Assembly: GCF_001586165.1 (NCBI RefSeq)
Contig: NZ_CP014608.1
Location: 4,836,001 to 4,900,000 of the forward strand
Direction of reading: 5' to 3'
Source of the DNA: Obesumbacterium proteus
Lineage (GTDB): Bacteria; Pseudomonadota; Gammaproteobacteria; Enterobacterales; Enterobacteriaceae
DNA: 64,000 nucleotides
Shown here: piece after piece, positions 1 to 8,406 of the stretch
Layout: each line of letters opens with the position of its first letter
Numbering within the stretch: the stretch's first letter is position 1
Program-made: the position numbers and the translations under genes
The notes under the pieces: model-generated
The model's database searches: none
What the model was told of the DNA's origin: nothing
What the model saw: the letters and a program-made list of their open reading frames with translations, nothing else

Positions 1-1
1 A

Positions 2-898
2 GCCCAGTATTTTTTCGATTCGCTCGACGATCTCGGCAATTGTGCTCAGGTTGACGCGGTTTATATCGCCAGCCCAAACTCTTTCCACTATCCACACACC
101 TTGGCGATGTTGCAGCATAAAAAGCATGTCATCTGTGAGAAGCCGTTGGCGTCTAACGTGCATGAAGTCGAAAGTATGATCGCCTGCGCGCATGAGAATC
201 AGGTCGTGCTGTTTGAAGCCTTTAAAACCGCATACCTACCTAACTTCTCTGCGATCCAGCAAGCGCTGCCGCGTTTGGGCAAACTGCGTAAGGTGTTCCT
301 GAACTACTGCCAATATTCCTCGCGCTACCAGCGTTATTTAGACGGTGAAAACCCAAATACCTTTAATCCCGCGTTTTCAAACGGTTCGATTATGGACATT
401 GGCTACTATTGCTTGGCAAGCGCAGTGTCTCTGTTTGGCGAACCGGACAGCCTTAACGCCAGCGCCACGCTGTTAGATTCCGGTGTGGATGCCCATGGGC
501 ACGTCAGCATGAACTACGCAGGTCACCACGCAGGCGACGGATTCGACGTGGTTCTTTTCCACTCCAAGGTCAGCAATTCAGATATCCCAAGCGAGATTCA
601 GGGGGAAGACGGCACGTTAGTTATCGAAAAAATATCTGAATGCCAGAAAGTGACATTTACACCGCGCGGTGGGCAGCCTGAAGTCATCAGCCAAGCCCAG
701 CAAGAAAATACCATGTATTACGAAGCGGAAGTATTTGCCAAACTGGTGCAATATCAAAGTATTGAGCATGCGGGGATCAACGTATCACGCAGCACGGCGA
801 AGATCTTAACGCAGGTTCGCGCGTTGACCGGGGTTGAATTCCCGGCCGATGCCGCTATTCCACCGGAAACCGTGGTTGTGCCGAATACTCGCGGATGA
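2..898 (+). CDS. ygjR: Gfo/Idh/MocA-family oxidoreductase YgjR (5' end outside window)
   Basis: Probable NAD(P)-dependent cytoplasmic oxidoreductase with unknown substrate. The frame is already open at base 2 (AQYFFDSLDDLG...), so the start codon and the dinucleotide-binding glycine loop lie upstream of the window; 298 residues are visible. The motif VDAVYIASPNSFHYPH and the EKPLASN segment, whose lysine is the usual catalytic residue of the family, are present. The substrate-domain stretch NYCQYSSRYQRYLDGENPNTFNPAF matches E. coli YgjR almost exactly. As in E. coli, it lies near alx, although here an exporter and an amidotransferase gene come between them. The family assignment is firm; the reaction is not known. 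Confidence 0.9.
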   Translation, partial: AQYFFDSLDDLGNCAQVDAVYIASPNSFHYPHTLAMLQHKKHVICEKPLASNVHEVESMIACAHENQVVLFEAFKTAYLPNFSAIQQALPRLGKLRKVFLNYCQYSSRYQRYLDGENPNTFNPAFSNGSIMDIGYYCLASAVSLFGEPDSLNASATLLDSGVDAHGHVSMNYAGHHAGDGFDVVLFHSKVSNSDIPSEIQGEDGTLVIEKISECQKVTFTPRGGQPEVISQAQQENTMYYEAEVFAKLVQYQSIEHAGINVSRSTAKILTQVRALTGVEFPADAAIPPETVVVPNTRG

Positions 899-903
899 TC
901 ATG

Positions 904-934
904 AAAAAAGGCCTCTGTCATCAGAGGCCTTTTG
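904..934. terminator. Bidirectional intrinsic terminator between ygjR and the facing exporter gene
   Basis: An 11-bp stem, AAAGGCCTCTG with CAGAGGCCTTT, encloses a TCAT loop. It is flanked by an A-run on the left and T residues on the right, so it can stop transcription from both convergent genes. Confidence 0.85.
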
Positions 935-935
935 A

Positions 936-1859
936 CTAACGAACAGGCTTAACCTGCTGAATTTGGGCTTTCGCCACGCGTTTACCGCCGAAACTTAATG
1001 CTGCTAGCGCCAGCACGATTAACACAATGCCCGCTCCTTCAATCGCTCCCGGATTTTCACCCAGCAGCCACCAAGAGAACAGTACGCCACATACGGGTAC
1101 TGCCAAGGTGCTCAGGCCTGCAATGCCCGCCGGTAAGTTCTTCAACACGAATAGCCATAGCGTCCACGCCAGCGCGGTGGCCAAAATGGCGCTGTATGAC
1201 AATGCGAAATAAACATAGGGATCCCACACAATTGGGCGCTCGGGAACCAGCCACGCAATCACGCTCATAATGATCGCGCCGTACACCATTTGCCATGTGG
1301 TCAGCGACAGCAAATCAACCTTAGGATGACGCTGGTACAAACGTTTAGCGACAATAGCGCTCGCCCCCCAGCTGATGCCAGACAGAATGGCCAGCACCGC
1401 GCTTTGCAGTGACTCACCCGTCAGCTTCCACGGTTGTAAGACCAGACAAAGCCCAATCGCCGCCACCACGATTGCCAAATACTGTACGCGACGCATTCTT
1501 TCACCCAAGAACAGCGCCGCCATGATCACCACCCAAAACGGCATGGTGTAACTCAGTATGGCCACTTTACCGGCTCCACCGCTCACCAGTGCCCACTGAG
1601 CCAGCCCAACCATGCCGCAGGTTTGCAGCACGGCAATCGCCAGCGTGTAAGCAAAAGGCGTTGGTTTCATCCCGCGACCACGCAGTTTTAACACCACCAA
1701 CAGTAATAAGGCTCCGAACACGCAGCGCAGCGCGGTAAAATCAAAGGCGCCGATGTAAAGCGTGACCTGCTTCATCGCGATCCAGCTATAACTCCAGATC
1801 AGCGTTAATAATACCAATCCCCCAAACGCCAACGGATCGGCTTTTCCTGCTACGGCCAT
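936..1859 (-). CDS. EamA/DMT-family metabolite exporter
   Basis: Inner-membrane protein of the drug/metabolite transporter superfamily, 307 residues, with about ten hydrophobic segments arranged as two EamA repeats. The first repeat starts near LLTLIWSYSWIAMKQV and the second near ILSGISWGASAIVAKRLY. The typical membrane motif LGERM sits at the end of repeat 1 and LGENPG in repeat 2. An AGGA ribosome site lies 7 bases before the ATG. Family members export amino acids or other small metabolites, but the substrate cannot be read from the sequence. It is convergent with ygjR and shares the terminator with it. No confident E. coli name is given. Confidence 0.85.
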   Translation of the reverse strand: MAVAGKADPLAFGGLVLLTLIWSYSWIAMKQVTLYIGAFDFTALRCVFGALLLLVVLKLRGRGMKPTPFAYTLAIAVLQTCGMVGLAQWALVSGGAGKVAILSYTMPFWVVIMAALFLGERMRRVQYLAIVVAAIGLCLVLQPWKLTGESLQSAVLAILSGISWGASAIVAKRLYQRHPKVDLLSLTTWQMVYGAIIMSVIAWLVPERPIVWDPYVYFALSYSAILATALAWTLWLFVLKNLPAGIAGLSTLAVPVCGVLFSWWLLGENPGAIEGAGIVLIVLALAALSFGGKRVAKAQIQQVKPVR

Positions 1860-2039
1860 TTTGATGTCCTAATCATTATCAATCGTGCTTATTATCACTA
1901 ATGCCATTATCTCATTACTCTCTCTTATATCCACCTTCTATATTTCACAACGGCATTAGAAAAATGTGTGAAAAGCGTCTAATTTGAAAGCTTCAATAAA
2001 TTTGAAAATATCCAACGGCGGCGGTACTCAGGAGATTCT

Positions 2040-2762
2040 ATGGCGGAGTTTGAGGCAAAACCCTTAGTCATTTTACAAACCGGTGATGCACCGGATGTTA
2101 TTCGCCATCAGCACGGCGGTTTTACCGATATGTTTTTGCAGCAGGGCGATATTGATCCGTCCAGCGTAGTGATTGTGAATCTTCCTGCAGGCGAACAACT
2201 GCTCAGCCCCGAACATTATCGCGGTGCGGTGATTACGGGTTCAGCGGCGATGGTGACCGAACTACTGCCGTGGAGTGAATACGCTGCGATGTGGCTACGC
2301 GACGCCATCGGTATGGGGCTGCCTATTTTCGGAGCCTGCTATGGTCATCAGCTATTGGCTCACGCGCTCGGCGGCGAGGTGGGTTATCATCCCGAAGGGC
2401 TGGAAATTGGCACATTGGAAATTGAGCTGTTGCCAGAAGCTCAACAGGATCCGGCACTGCAAAACTACCCACCGCGCTTCTATGCCAATCTCATACACTC
2501 GCAATCGGTGCTTCGCTTGCCTGAGGGCGCGGTCGCTTTAGCCCGCTCACAGCAAGATCCGCATCAAATCATCCGCTATCGCGATAACGTGATTAGTACG
2601 CAGTTCCATCCTGAATTTAACGGGCCGGTGATGCATTGCTACATGAGTTGGATTGCTGAGCTAGAACCGCAGCATCAGGCTAAATACCTCGATATTCAGC
2701 GCCGTACTAGCAATACTCCCGTCAGCCAATCATTACTGCGTGAATTTGTTCGCGGTTTATAA
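2040..2762 (+). CDS. Class I glutamine amidotransferase-like protein
   Basis: A 240-residue cytoplasmic protein with a class I GATase fold. The nucleophile elbow is IFGACYGHQLLAHALGG, with the cysteine near residue 100, and the catalytic His-Glu pair is in QFHPEF near residue 193. There is no attached synthetase domain, so it belongs to the stand-alone GATase group that includes GMP-synthase-like and gamma-glutamyl hydrolase-like proteins. The ATG follows a CAGGAG ribosome site. The gene stands alone, transcribed away from the exporter gene and ended by its own hairpin. The natural substrate is unknown. Confidence 0.85.
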   Translation: MAEFEAKPLVILQTGDAPDVIRHQHGGFTDMFLQQGDIDPSSVVIVNLPAGEQLLSPEHYRGAVITGSAAMVTELLPWSEYAAMWLRDAIGMGLPIFGACYGHQLLAHALGGEVGYHPEGLEIGTLEIELLPEAQQDPALQNYPPRFYANLIHSQSVLRLPEGAVALARSQQDPHQIIRYRDNVISTQFHPEFNGPVMHCYMSWIAELEPQHQAKYLDIQRRTSNTPVSQSLLREFVRGL

Positions 2763-2770
2763 ATTTAAAC

Positions 2771-2812
2771 GAGCCATGGTTTACAAGATGTAAAATCATG
2801 GCTCAAGTTTTC
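2771..2812 (+). terminator. Intrinsic terminator after the GATase gene
   Basis: GAGCCATG pairs with CATGGCTC and an inner TTTACA pairs with TGTAAA. The hairpin is followed by AAGTTTTCT. It insulates the alx promoter just downstream. Confidence 0.75.
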
Positions 2813-2835
2813 TCTTTGTTAAACCACGCCAAACA

Positions 2836-2864
2836 TTGACCTTTGAAATATTTTGCATTATTTT
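2836..2864 (+). promoter_or_regulatory. Candidate sigma-70 promoter of the alx leader
   Basis: TTGACC at 2836-2841 and TATTTT at 2859-2864 are separated by 17 bp. This predicts a start near 2871, just before the first conserved riboswitch bases (AAAGGGGAGTA). Confidence 0.6.
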
Positions 2865-2870
2865 CTTACA

Positions 2871-3166
2871 TGCAAAGGGGAGTAACTTCATTGCTGGTTA
2901 ATCGTCATTACGGTGCGTGCTGCGTACCCGGTTGCCAGGCAACGCATTTTGGCTTTACACTAAAATGTATCTAAGCGCCCTGCTTAGATGTATACCAGAA
3001 TCATTGAGCGCGGCTAATTCCGCTGTCGCATGATGATGCAGGTATCGAGTTGTAAGTGAGACCTTGCCGGAAGGCGAGGTGCGCTTAAAACTCAGACAAG
3101 AGTCGTCGCTGTCGTCCTCCGTCATCGTGATTTTTGTATTTAATGAGTGTTACGAAGGATACTCCC
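2871..3166 (+). ncRNA. yybP-ykoY (Mn2+) riboswitch / pH-responsive leader of alx
   Basis: A leader of about 295 nt separates the promoter from the alx start. It opens with AAAGGGGAGTAAC, typical of the 5' side of the yybP-ykoY aptamer. It carries the hallmark CCTTGCCGGAAGGCGAGGT at 3062-3080, followed by a purine-rich stretch. In E. coli the equivalent alx leader (SraF/PRE) responds to alkaline pH and manganese and controls translation. The exact aptamer ends and the expression-platform fold were not computed, so the limits given are promoter start to start codon. Confidence 0.85.
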
Positions 3167-4141
3167 ATGATCAATTCCATTGGCTCTCCCCTGCTCTGGG
3201 GTAGTTTTGCCGTCATCGTCGTCATTATGCTCGCCGTCGATCTGCTGTTGCAGGGGCGTCGCGGTGCAACCACCATGACGCTGCGCCAAGCCGCCATCTG
3301 GTCGCTCGTATGGGTCAGCTTATCCCTCTTGTTCAACGCAGGTCTGTGGTGGTATCTCAGCGAAACCATGGGGCGCGTCGTTGCCGACAAACAGGCACTG
3401 GCGTTTCTGACCGGTTATCTCATTGAGAAAGCGCTGGCCGTCGATAACGTGTTCGTTTGGCTGATGCTCTTCAGCTACTTCTCGGTGCCGCCGAACCTGC
3501 AACGCCGCGTACTGGTTTACGGTGTTTTAGGCGCGATCGTGTTACGTACTATTATGATTTTCGCCGGTAGCTGGTTAGTCACCCAGTTCCAGTGGATCCT
3601 GTACGTATTCGGTGCTTTCTTGCTGTTTACCGGCGTGAAAATGGCCTTGGCGAAGGATGACGACGGCGATATTGGCGACAAACCGCTGGTGCGCTGGATC
3701 CGTAGCCATTTGCGCATGACCGACAAGATTGAAAACGAGCACTTCTTTACTCGCAGAAACGGCGTGTTGTTTGCCACACCGCTGCTGTTGGTGCTGATTC
3801 TGGTTGAGCTTAGCGACGTTATCTTTGCCGTAGATAGCATCCCAGCAATCTTCGCGGTCACCACCGATCCGTTCTTGGTATTAACGTCTAACCTGTTTGC
3901 GATTTTGGGTCTGCGTGCAATGTACTTCTTGCTGGCGGGCGTGGCAGAACGCTTCTCAATGCTGAAATACGGTCTGTCAGTAATTCTGGTGTTTATCGGC
4001 TTTAAGATGCTGATTATGGATCTGTACCACATCCCAATCGCAGTATCGTTAAGCGTAGTGGCTGGAATTTTAGTGCTGACGCTGGTGATTAACGTCTTTG
4101 TTAACCGCCGCAACGACCGTTTGAAATCACAAAGTGAATAA
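3167..4141 (+). CDS. alx: TerC-family membrane protein Alx
   Basis: Inner-membrane protein of the TerC family, 324 residues and about nine membrane segments, linked in E. coli to manganese export and induced at alkaline pH. The conserved acidic membrane motifs EKALAVDNVFVW and LVELSDVIFAVDSIPA are intact. An in-frame extension to 3134 exists, but the ATG at 3167 was chosen because GAAGGA precedes it by 7 bases and E. coli Alx begins at the same point (here MINSIGSPLLWG). Expression should be governed by the riboswitch leader. Unlike in E. coli, sstT does not follow. Confidence 0.95.
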   Translation: MINSIGSPLLWGSFAVIVVIMLAVDLLLQGRRGATTMTLRQAAIWSLVWVSLSLLFNAGLWWYLSETMGRVVADKQALAFLTGYLIEKALAVDNVFVWLMLFSYFSVPPNLQRRVLVYGVLGAIVLRTIMIFAGSWLVTQFQWILYVFGAFLLFTGVKMALAKDDDGDIGDKPLVRWIRSHLRMTDKIENEHFFTRRNGVLFATPLLLVLILVELSDVIFAVDSIPAIFAVTTDPFLVLTSNLFAILGLRAMYFLLAGVAERFSMLKYGLSVILVFIGFKMLIMDLYHIPIAVSLSVVAGILVLTLVINVFVNRRNDRLKSQSE

Positions 4142-4152
4142 CCGTTAAACGG

Positions 4153-4182
4153 AATGCCCCGGATTTTCCGGGGCATTTTTTT
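4153..4182. terminator. Intrinsic terminator after alx
   Basis: AATGCCCCGGA pairs with TCCGGGGCATT across a two-base loop, and a T-run follows. It lies between convergent genes. Confidence 0.9.
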
Positions 4183-4193
4183 GCTTAGAGCCG

Positions 4194-5045
4194 TTAACTT
4201 CTGCGCCTTGCAGACCAAGCCACCGCAAAGATAATCAGCAAGCCACCTGAAACCATCCTCAGGCTTGGTACCTCATGGAACAGCGCCCATGCAATCAGAA
4301 TGGCGTACACCGGTTCTAGCGCAATAATCATCGCGGCCATACGCGCTTTCAGCGCCTGTAGGCTGTTGATAAACAAACTGTATGCTAATCCCGTGCAAAT
4401 CAGCCCCAAGCAGGCAATCCACATCCAATCCATCGCACTGACCAGCGGCAGCTCATGATAGGTAAACGGAAATAGCAGCACGATAACGGCAAGGTTTTGC
4501 CACCAGCAGACCTGAGTTCCGTTCACGCTGGCGGCTGAATGTCGATTCGCCAACGCCAGAATTGCATAAATTAGGCCGGATAAAATGCCCCACAGCAGCC
4601 CTTCCGTTGCGCTGTTCTCGAAGTTGAAGCTCGGCGTCACCAACACCAGTCCTACAGTTACCAGCAGAATTAACACGTACTCCGCTGACGACAGCTTCTC
4701 TCGATACAGCAGCCCTTCCAGAATCGCCACAAAGGCGGGGAAACAGGCAAAACCTAGCGTACCGACCGCAACCCCACCCACTTTCACCGCGATAAAAAAC
4801 GTGACCCAGTGCGCGCACAGCAGCGCGCCACAGGCGCACAAACGCCCCACGCCGCGAGCATCAAGCTCACGCCACGGTAGGCGTTTTAGTTTTATCAATA
4901 ACAGCGACATGGCCGCTAACGCGAAAATCGCACGGCCAAAAACCAAGACGGCGGCACTGCTGGCAATGAGTTTGCCAAAGATACCTGAAATGCCAAATAG
5001 CACGGTAGCCCCGTGCATCAGCCATAGCGCACGGCGACGATCCAT
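4194..5045 (-). CDS. EamA/DMT-family transporter
   Basis: Ten-segment inner-membrane protein with two EamA repeats, starting near GATVLFGISGIFGKLIA and GILSGLIYAILALANRH; 283 residues from the chosen ATG. A GTG two codons upstream (5051) is possible, but GAGGA sits 6 bases before the ATG at 5045 and overlaps the GTG too closely. EPVYAILIAWALFHE near the C-terminus is the usual second-repeat motif. The gene follows yhaJ on the same strand with a 28-bp gap, so it may share its transcript. The substrate is unknown. Confidence 0.82.
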   Translation of the reverse strand: MDRRRALWLMHGATVLFGISGIFGKLIASSAAVLVFGRAIFALAAMSLLLIKLKRLPWRELDARGVGRLCACGALLCAHWVTFFIAVKVGGVAVGTLGFACFPAFVAILEGLLYREKLSSAEYVLILLVTVGLVLVTPSFNFENSATEGLLWGILSGLIYAILALANRHSAASVNGTQVCWWQNLAVIVLLFPFTYHELPLVSAMDWMWIACLGLICTGLAYSLFINSLQALKARMAAMIIALEPVYAILIAWALFHEVPSLRMVSGGLLIIFAVAWSARRRS

Positions 5046-5073
5046 GCTCACTCCTCAAAAAATCGCTGAAGGA

Positions 5074-5970
5074 TCAGCGGTTCATAAACAGCTTAGGGAT
5101 CTCACGCAGAAGCCAAGATTTTGCCTCGCCCATGCTATCGCGACGCCACGCCATAATAATATCGGTTTCATGACTGTATTCGGCGCTCACCACCCGCAGG
5201 CGACCTTCGGCAATATCCTGTTCGACCAACGGATAAGGCATAGTTGCAACGCCCAGCCCATCAATAAGCGCCTGACGTTTATCCGCAATAGTGCTCACGG
5301 TTAAACGCTGTTGCTTATCAAGCAGTTGAACCGTCAACACGGGGCGCTCACGCGCAGTATCCGCTACGGCAATGCCGCGATATTTCACCCGAACAGCGTC
5401 GGATAAAGGCTCTGGCTCTAAATGAATAGGATGCTCAGGGGCGGCAACATAAACGCTCATCACCTTATAGAGCTTACGCACGTTGATCTCAGACGAAGAA
5501 CGAAAATGCATATCTGGCGCGATCACGATATCCGCACGCCCTTGTTCAAGGCGCTCCCATGCACCCGCTAAAACTTCGGTCATGAGAGACAGTTGAGTAT
5601 TGGCTTTTTTCGAAAGCTTATCCACCAGCGGGAAAAGCTGTGTGGCGGGCACCAAAGCCTCGCATACCACCGTAATGTGCGTTTCCCAACCGCGCGAAAG
5701 CGCTTCGGCATCTGTCGTCAGCTTGTCGGCCGCTTCAAGAAGAATGCGCCCACGTTCGAGCAACATGCGTCCCACATTGGTAAATTTAGTGCGGTGGCCA
5801 GAACGGTCGAACAACACCACATCCAGCTCTTCTTCTAGCTTTTGCATGGTGTAGCTTAAAGCTGAAGGCACTCGGCCTAATTCGTCTGCCGCCGCTGCAA
5901 AACTTCCACGACGATCTATGGCATCCATGACCCGCAATGCTTCCAATGTCAGCGCGCGATCTTTACTCAT
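5074..5970 (-). CDS. yhaJ: LysR-family regulator YhaJ
   Basis: Transcription factor of 298 residues, the same length as E. coli YhaJ and nearly identical over its N-terminal helix-turn-helix (about residues 5-64, RRGSFAAAADELGRVPSALSYTMQKLE). The rest is the two-lobed LysR effector domain. E. coli YhaJ regulates yhaK and yqjF-type genes and has been linked to sensing aromatic breakdown products. Here, as in E. coli, it is divergent from yhaK, with a 110-bp shared regulatory region containing a perfect inverted repeat at 5981-5999. Confidence 0.95.
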   Translation of the reverse strand: MSKDRALTLEALRVMDAIDRRGSFAAAADELGRVPSALSYTMQKLEEELDVVLFDRSGHRTKFTNVGRMLLERGRILLEAADKLTTDAEALSRGWETHITVVCEALVPATQLFPLVDKLSKKANTQLSLMTEVLAGAWERLEQGRADIVIAPDMHFRSSSEINVRKLYKVMSVYVAAPEHPIHLEPEPLSDAVRVKYRGIAVADTARERPVLTVQLLDKQQRLTVSTIADKRQALIDGLGVATMPYPLVEQDIAEGRLRVVSAEYSHETDIIMAWRRDSMGEAKSWLLREIPKLFMNR

Positions 5971-5980
5971 AGCATCCTTC

Positions 5981-5999
5981 TATTCAGGAAATTTGAATA
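5981..5999. promoter_or_regulatory. Candidate YhaJ operator
   Basis: TATTCA-N7-TGAATA is a perfect 6-bp inverted repeat, 11 bp upstream of the yhaJ start and inside the yhaJ-yhaK divergent region. The spacing and AT-rich dyad suit a LysR-type recall site. Binding is inferred. Confidence 0.45.
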
Positions 6000-6080
6000 T
6001 GGCGACCAGATTAACTGGCTAACAATCTCACGTCCAGACGCTTACCATGGTTATATCGATTATTAAGAGCCTTGAGCGCC

Positions 6081-6773
6081 ATGATTACACAACGAAAAGC
6101 CCAAAACTGCGGACACGCTGACTATGGTTGGCTCAAGTCCCGCTATACATTTTCCTTCGGCCACTATTTTGATCCTAAGCTGATGGGATATGCGTCACTG
6201 CGCGTTCTCAATCAGGATGTATTGGCACCCGGTGCGTCATTACAGCCACGCACCTTCCCACGCGTCGACGTATTGAACATTATTCTTGATGGTGACGTAG
6301 AGTACCGAGATAGCGAAGGCAGCCATACACAAGCCCATACTGGCGATGTGGTGTTACTCGCCACGCAGGGGAACATCAGCTACAGCGAACATAATCTCAA
6401 TAGTGATAAACCGCTTACTCGCATGCAGCTATGGCTAAATGTATGCCCAGAAAGAGAAAACGACGAGATCCAGCGCCTCACGCTCGTAGAAGAGCCTTAC
6501 CGCTTGCTCGCTTCGCCCGAAGGCGACAACGGCAGCCTGCAACTGCGCCAGCAGGTGTGGATCCATCATTTGGATCTTAAACCGGGTGAGCAGCACACGT
6601 TACATTTGCACGGATCGCGTGCCTATGTGCAGTCGATCCACGGAAGCTACAAAACGCAGGATAGCGCCGAGCTGTTAGCCTGCGGCGACGGTGCCTTTAT
6701 CAATGATGAAGAAAGCCTAACCCTCACCGCCGTCACACCGCTGCGCGCACTGGTGATTGATTTGCCGGTGTGA
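6081..6773 (+). CDS. yhaK: Pirin-like bicupin protein YhaK
   Basis: Cytoplasmic bicupin of the pirin family, 230 residues, matching E. coli YhaK from GHADYGWLKSRYTFSFGHYFDPKLMGYASLRVLNQD onward. The first cupin carries the VDVLNIILDGDVEYRDS strand; the second, longer cupin holds LHLHGSRAYVQSIHG. E. coli YhaK is reported as a redox- or nitrosative-stress-sensitive protein of unclear enzymatic role. The ATG at 6081 was preferred over an upstream TTG at 6072 because the E. coli protein starts there. Divergent from yhaJ, its probable regulator. Confidence 0.93.
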   Translation: MITQRKAQNCGHADYGWLKSRYTFSFGHYFDPKLMGYASLRVLNQDVLAPGASLQPRTFPRVDVLNIILDGDVEYRDSEGSHTQAHTGDVVLLATQGNISYSEHNLNSDKPLTRMQLWLNVCPERENDEIQRLTLVEEPYRLLASPEGDNGSLQLRQQVWIHHLDLKPGEQHTLHLHGSRAYVQSIHGSYKTQDSAELLACGDGAFINDEESLTLTAVTPLRALVIDLPV

Positions 6774-6809
6774 TTTTTGCCTTCCCTCTTGGTTTAAGGG
6801 GGAAGGCCA

Positions 6810-7370
6810 TCACCAACGCGTATGTTTCCAGATACTCCCTCCCCAACTATGCCTAGATGACCACCAATGTCTTTTATGCGAACTACTGGAGCTATTCCAA
6901 GATAGTTGGGAGAAGTTATTTTCTGGACCCCACCAGATTTTCACTTCATCTTTTGGCAGCAAAAGAACATGCAGATACACTGCTCCCAGTTTACGTTCCG
7001 GCAATAATACCGTTTTATGTCGAATTTCTTCTTTAATTCCCTTAACCCGCTGATCTTTATACGCACCAAAAACCCAATTAACCTCAACGAGCCTTTGCTT
7101 ATCCCAATAACAACAAGCGCCCATTGATTGCATATCATTACCTGATGAATCAATTACATTCACTTTGAGTAATGGTCGCTCCACATCAGTGTTGTTTTGT
7201 ATATCGACTGTGATCTCGGTAAAACCAATCCATAGTATTAGCCACAAAAAATAAGCCGCAGGTAGGGGGACAACTAAAATCCATAATATACGCCAAAACC
7301 AATGTCCCCCTCTCTCATAACTCCGCGTCAGAACCTCATCAAATTGTTCTAGCCGTCTAAAAAAACGCAT
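6810..7370 (-). CDS. Orphan membrane-anchored protein, DUF3304-like
   Basis: 186 residues: a basic cytoplasmic N-terminus, one strong membrane segment (about 26-50, FWRILWILVVPLPAAYFLWLILWIGF) and an outside domain. That domain starts TVDIQNNTDVERPLLKVNV and contains a GACCYWDK motif and a late YLHVLLLPKDEVKIWWG segment. This pattern resembles the DUF3304 family (N-terminal beta strand, paired cysteines, Y-hV-hLP strand), but I matched it by eye only. The C-terminal 35 residues are Ser/Trp/His-rich. No operon partner is evident; the next gene is divergent. Function unknown. Confidence 0.6.
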   Translation of the reverse strand: MRFFRRLEQFDEVLTRSYERGGHWFWRILWILVVPLPAAYFLWLILWIGFTEITVDIQNNTDVERPLLKVNVIDSSGNDMQSMGACCYWDKQRLVEVNWVFGAYKDQRVKGIKEEIRHKTVLLPERKLGAVYLHVLLLPKDEVKIWWGPENNFSQLSWNSSSSSHKRHWWSSRHSWGGSIWKHTRW

Positions 7371-7568
7371 ATTAATTCTGCTGTTCTATCAATGAATATC
7401 TCATCGTCGCTTATGTATTAAGTACAAATCAATATAATGAGCAGTTAAGGAAAACTTAATAATTCATGTCATTACAGTCTCTGGCTATTCAGATAGCCAT
7501 CTGAATAATATGCCAATACTTATTGCTAATATTGAATAATGAAAACGACTTATCAGAAGGATACTGAT

Positions 7569-8147
7569 ATGAATAAGATAAAAACAAATAGATACATCAA
7601 AAAAGACTGCAAACTTATTATTTCCATTATCTTCTTCATTTTATTTATTTTTTATATATCGTGGGCATCCAGAATTTCAAACAACACCATTCTTATAAAA
7701 TCAGGTGCTGAAGTTAAACTGTCTTTCATTGTCATTGGCATGATGGCTACAGCAGCGGGAATCAGTGCCGTGAGGCTGGCTGCTATACCACGTACTAGAA
7801 ATGACTGTATTTTTATCTTAAGTATGTTCATCGCTGGCGGGCTGATAGGGTTAACCCTATCGCTGAATGCGCTGGATGCTTACGTTTATCTATTTCCAGA
7901 TAAAACAATTTATTATGCCAGTGAGTATGATGTTTCTATTCCCGGCCCATACCGAGGGAGGTATCGCTGCGAGGCTGGTGTGCGGCTGAAAGATATTCAT
8001 ACTTCACGCTGGATTGAGCTGCGTACTTCAAAAGAAGAACTGAAAATCGGAAATAAGCGACAACAAGGGATGGATGCTGTGTGGGTGACTGCGCGAGTTA
8101 ATCGCGTTGGCAGTTATATTGTTAACTACCAATTTATTTTCAAATAA
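7569..8147 (+). CDS. Orphan membrane protein with three predicted membrane segments
   Basis: Not recognised. From the ATG at 7569, which AGAAGGA precedes by 8 bases, it encodes 192 residues; an ATG at 7539 has no good ribosome site. Hydrophobic segments lie near residues 17-34 (LIISIIFFILFIFYISW), 54-71 and 82-102, followed by a soluble C-terminal half with YDVSIPGPYRGRYRCEAGVRLKDIHTSRWIELRTS. The start of the gene and its upstream region are clearly richer in A and T than the neighbours, which suggests horizontal acquisition. It is divergent from the DUF3304-like gene, so the two may have arrived together. Confidence 0.6.
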   Translation: MNKIKTNRYIKKDCKLIISIIFFILFIFYISWASRISNNTILIKSGAEVKLSFIVIGMMATAAGISAVRLAAIPRTRNDCIFILSMFIAGGLIGLTLSLNALDAYVYLFPDKTIYYASEYDVSIPGPYRGRYRCEAGVRLKDIHTSRWIELRTSKEELKIGNKRQQGMDAVWVTARVNRVGSYIVNYQFIFK

Positions 8148-8344
8148 CGGCTGAAATATTCGTTCTGCTGGTGCCATCTGTGAACAGGTTGATCACGTAT
8201 TTTCCTCCCTGACTACACTCCATTAACCATCCCTCACCGCCTGCAAACAACTCTTATTGCATTAAGAAAAACGACCTCGCTCTCGGTTTGTATAACGTTT
8301 CTACCGAAAATAAAAATCTTTGCGCTATGTCAAACTACTGCGCT

Positions 8345-8358
8345 TTAACTCAAATCAA
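8345..8358. promoter_or_regulatory. Possible FNR site upstream of nrdD
   Basis: TTAAC-TCAA-ATCAA matches the FNR consensus TTGAT-N4-ATCAA perfectly in one half and 3 of 5 in the other. E. coli nrdDG is FNR-activated, which supports the call. The site lies 142 bp before the start codon, directly next to the NrdR boxes. Confidence 0.4.
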
Positions 8359-8374
8359 ATACCATATATAGTGT
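8359..8374. promoter_or_regulatory. NrdR box 1
   Basis: ATACCATATATAGTGT fits the NrdR palindrome ACACwATATATwGTGT at about 13 of 16 positions. NrdR represses ribonucleotide reductase genes when dATP is high and normally needs two boxes about three helical turns apart. Confidence 0.7.
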
Positions 8375-8390
8375 GTCTCACTTTAGAACA

Positions 8391-8406
8391 TACCCATATG
8401 TAGTAG
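8391..8406. promoter_or_regulatory. NrdR box 2 (degenerate)
   Basis: TACCCATATGTAGTAG is a weaker match to the NrdR palindrome, starting 32 bp after box 1, the expected paired spacing. Confidence 0.55.

Noticed and set aside
3517..4218. 233-codon open frame on the minus strand
   Set aside because: Antisense to alx; the opposite strand encodes a conserved TerC protein.
6779..6807. Terminator after yhaK
   Set aside because: A 12-bp stem with one G-T pair is present, but no T-run follows on either strand; the T residues precede it.
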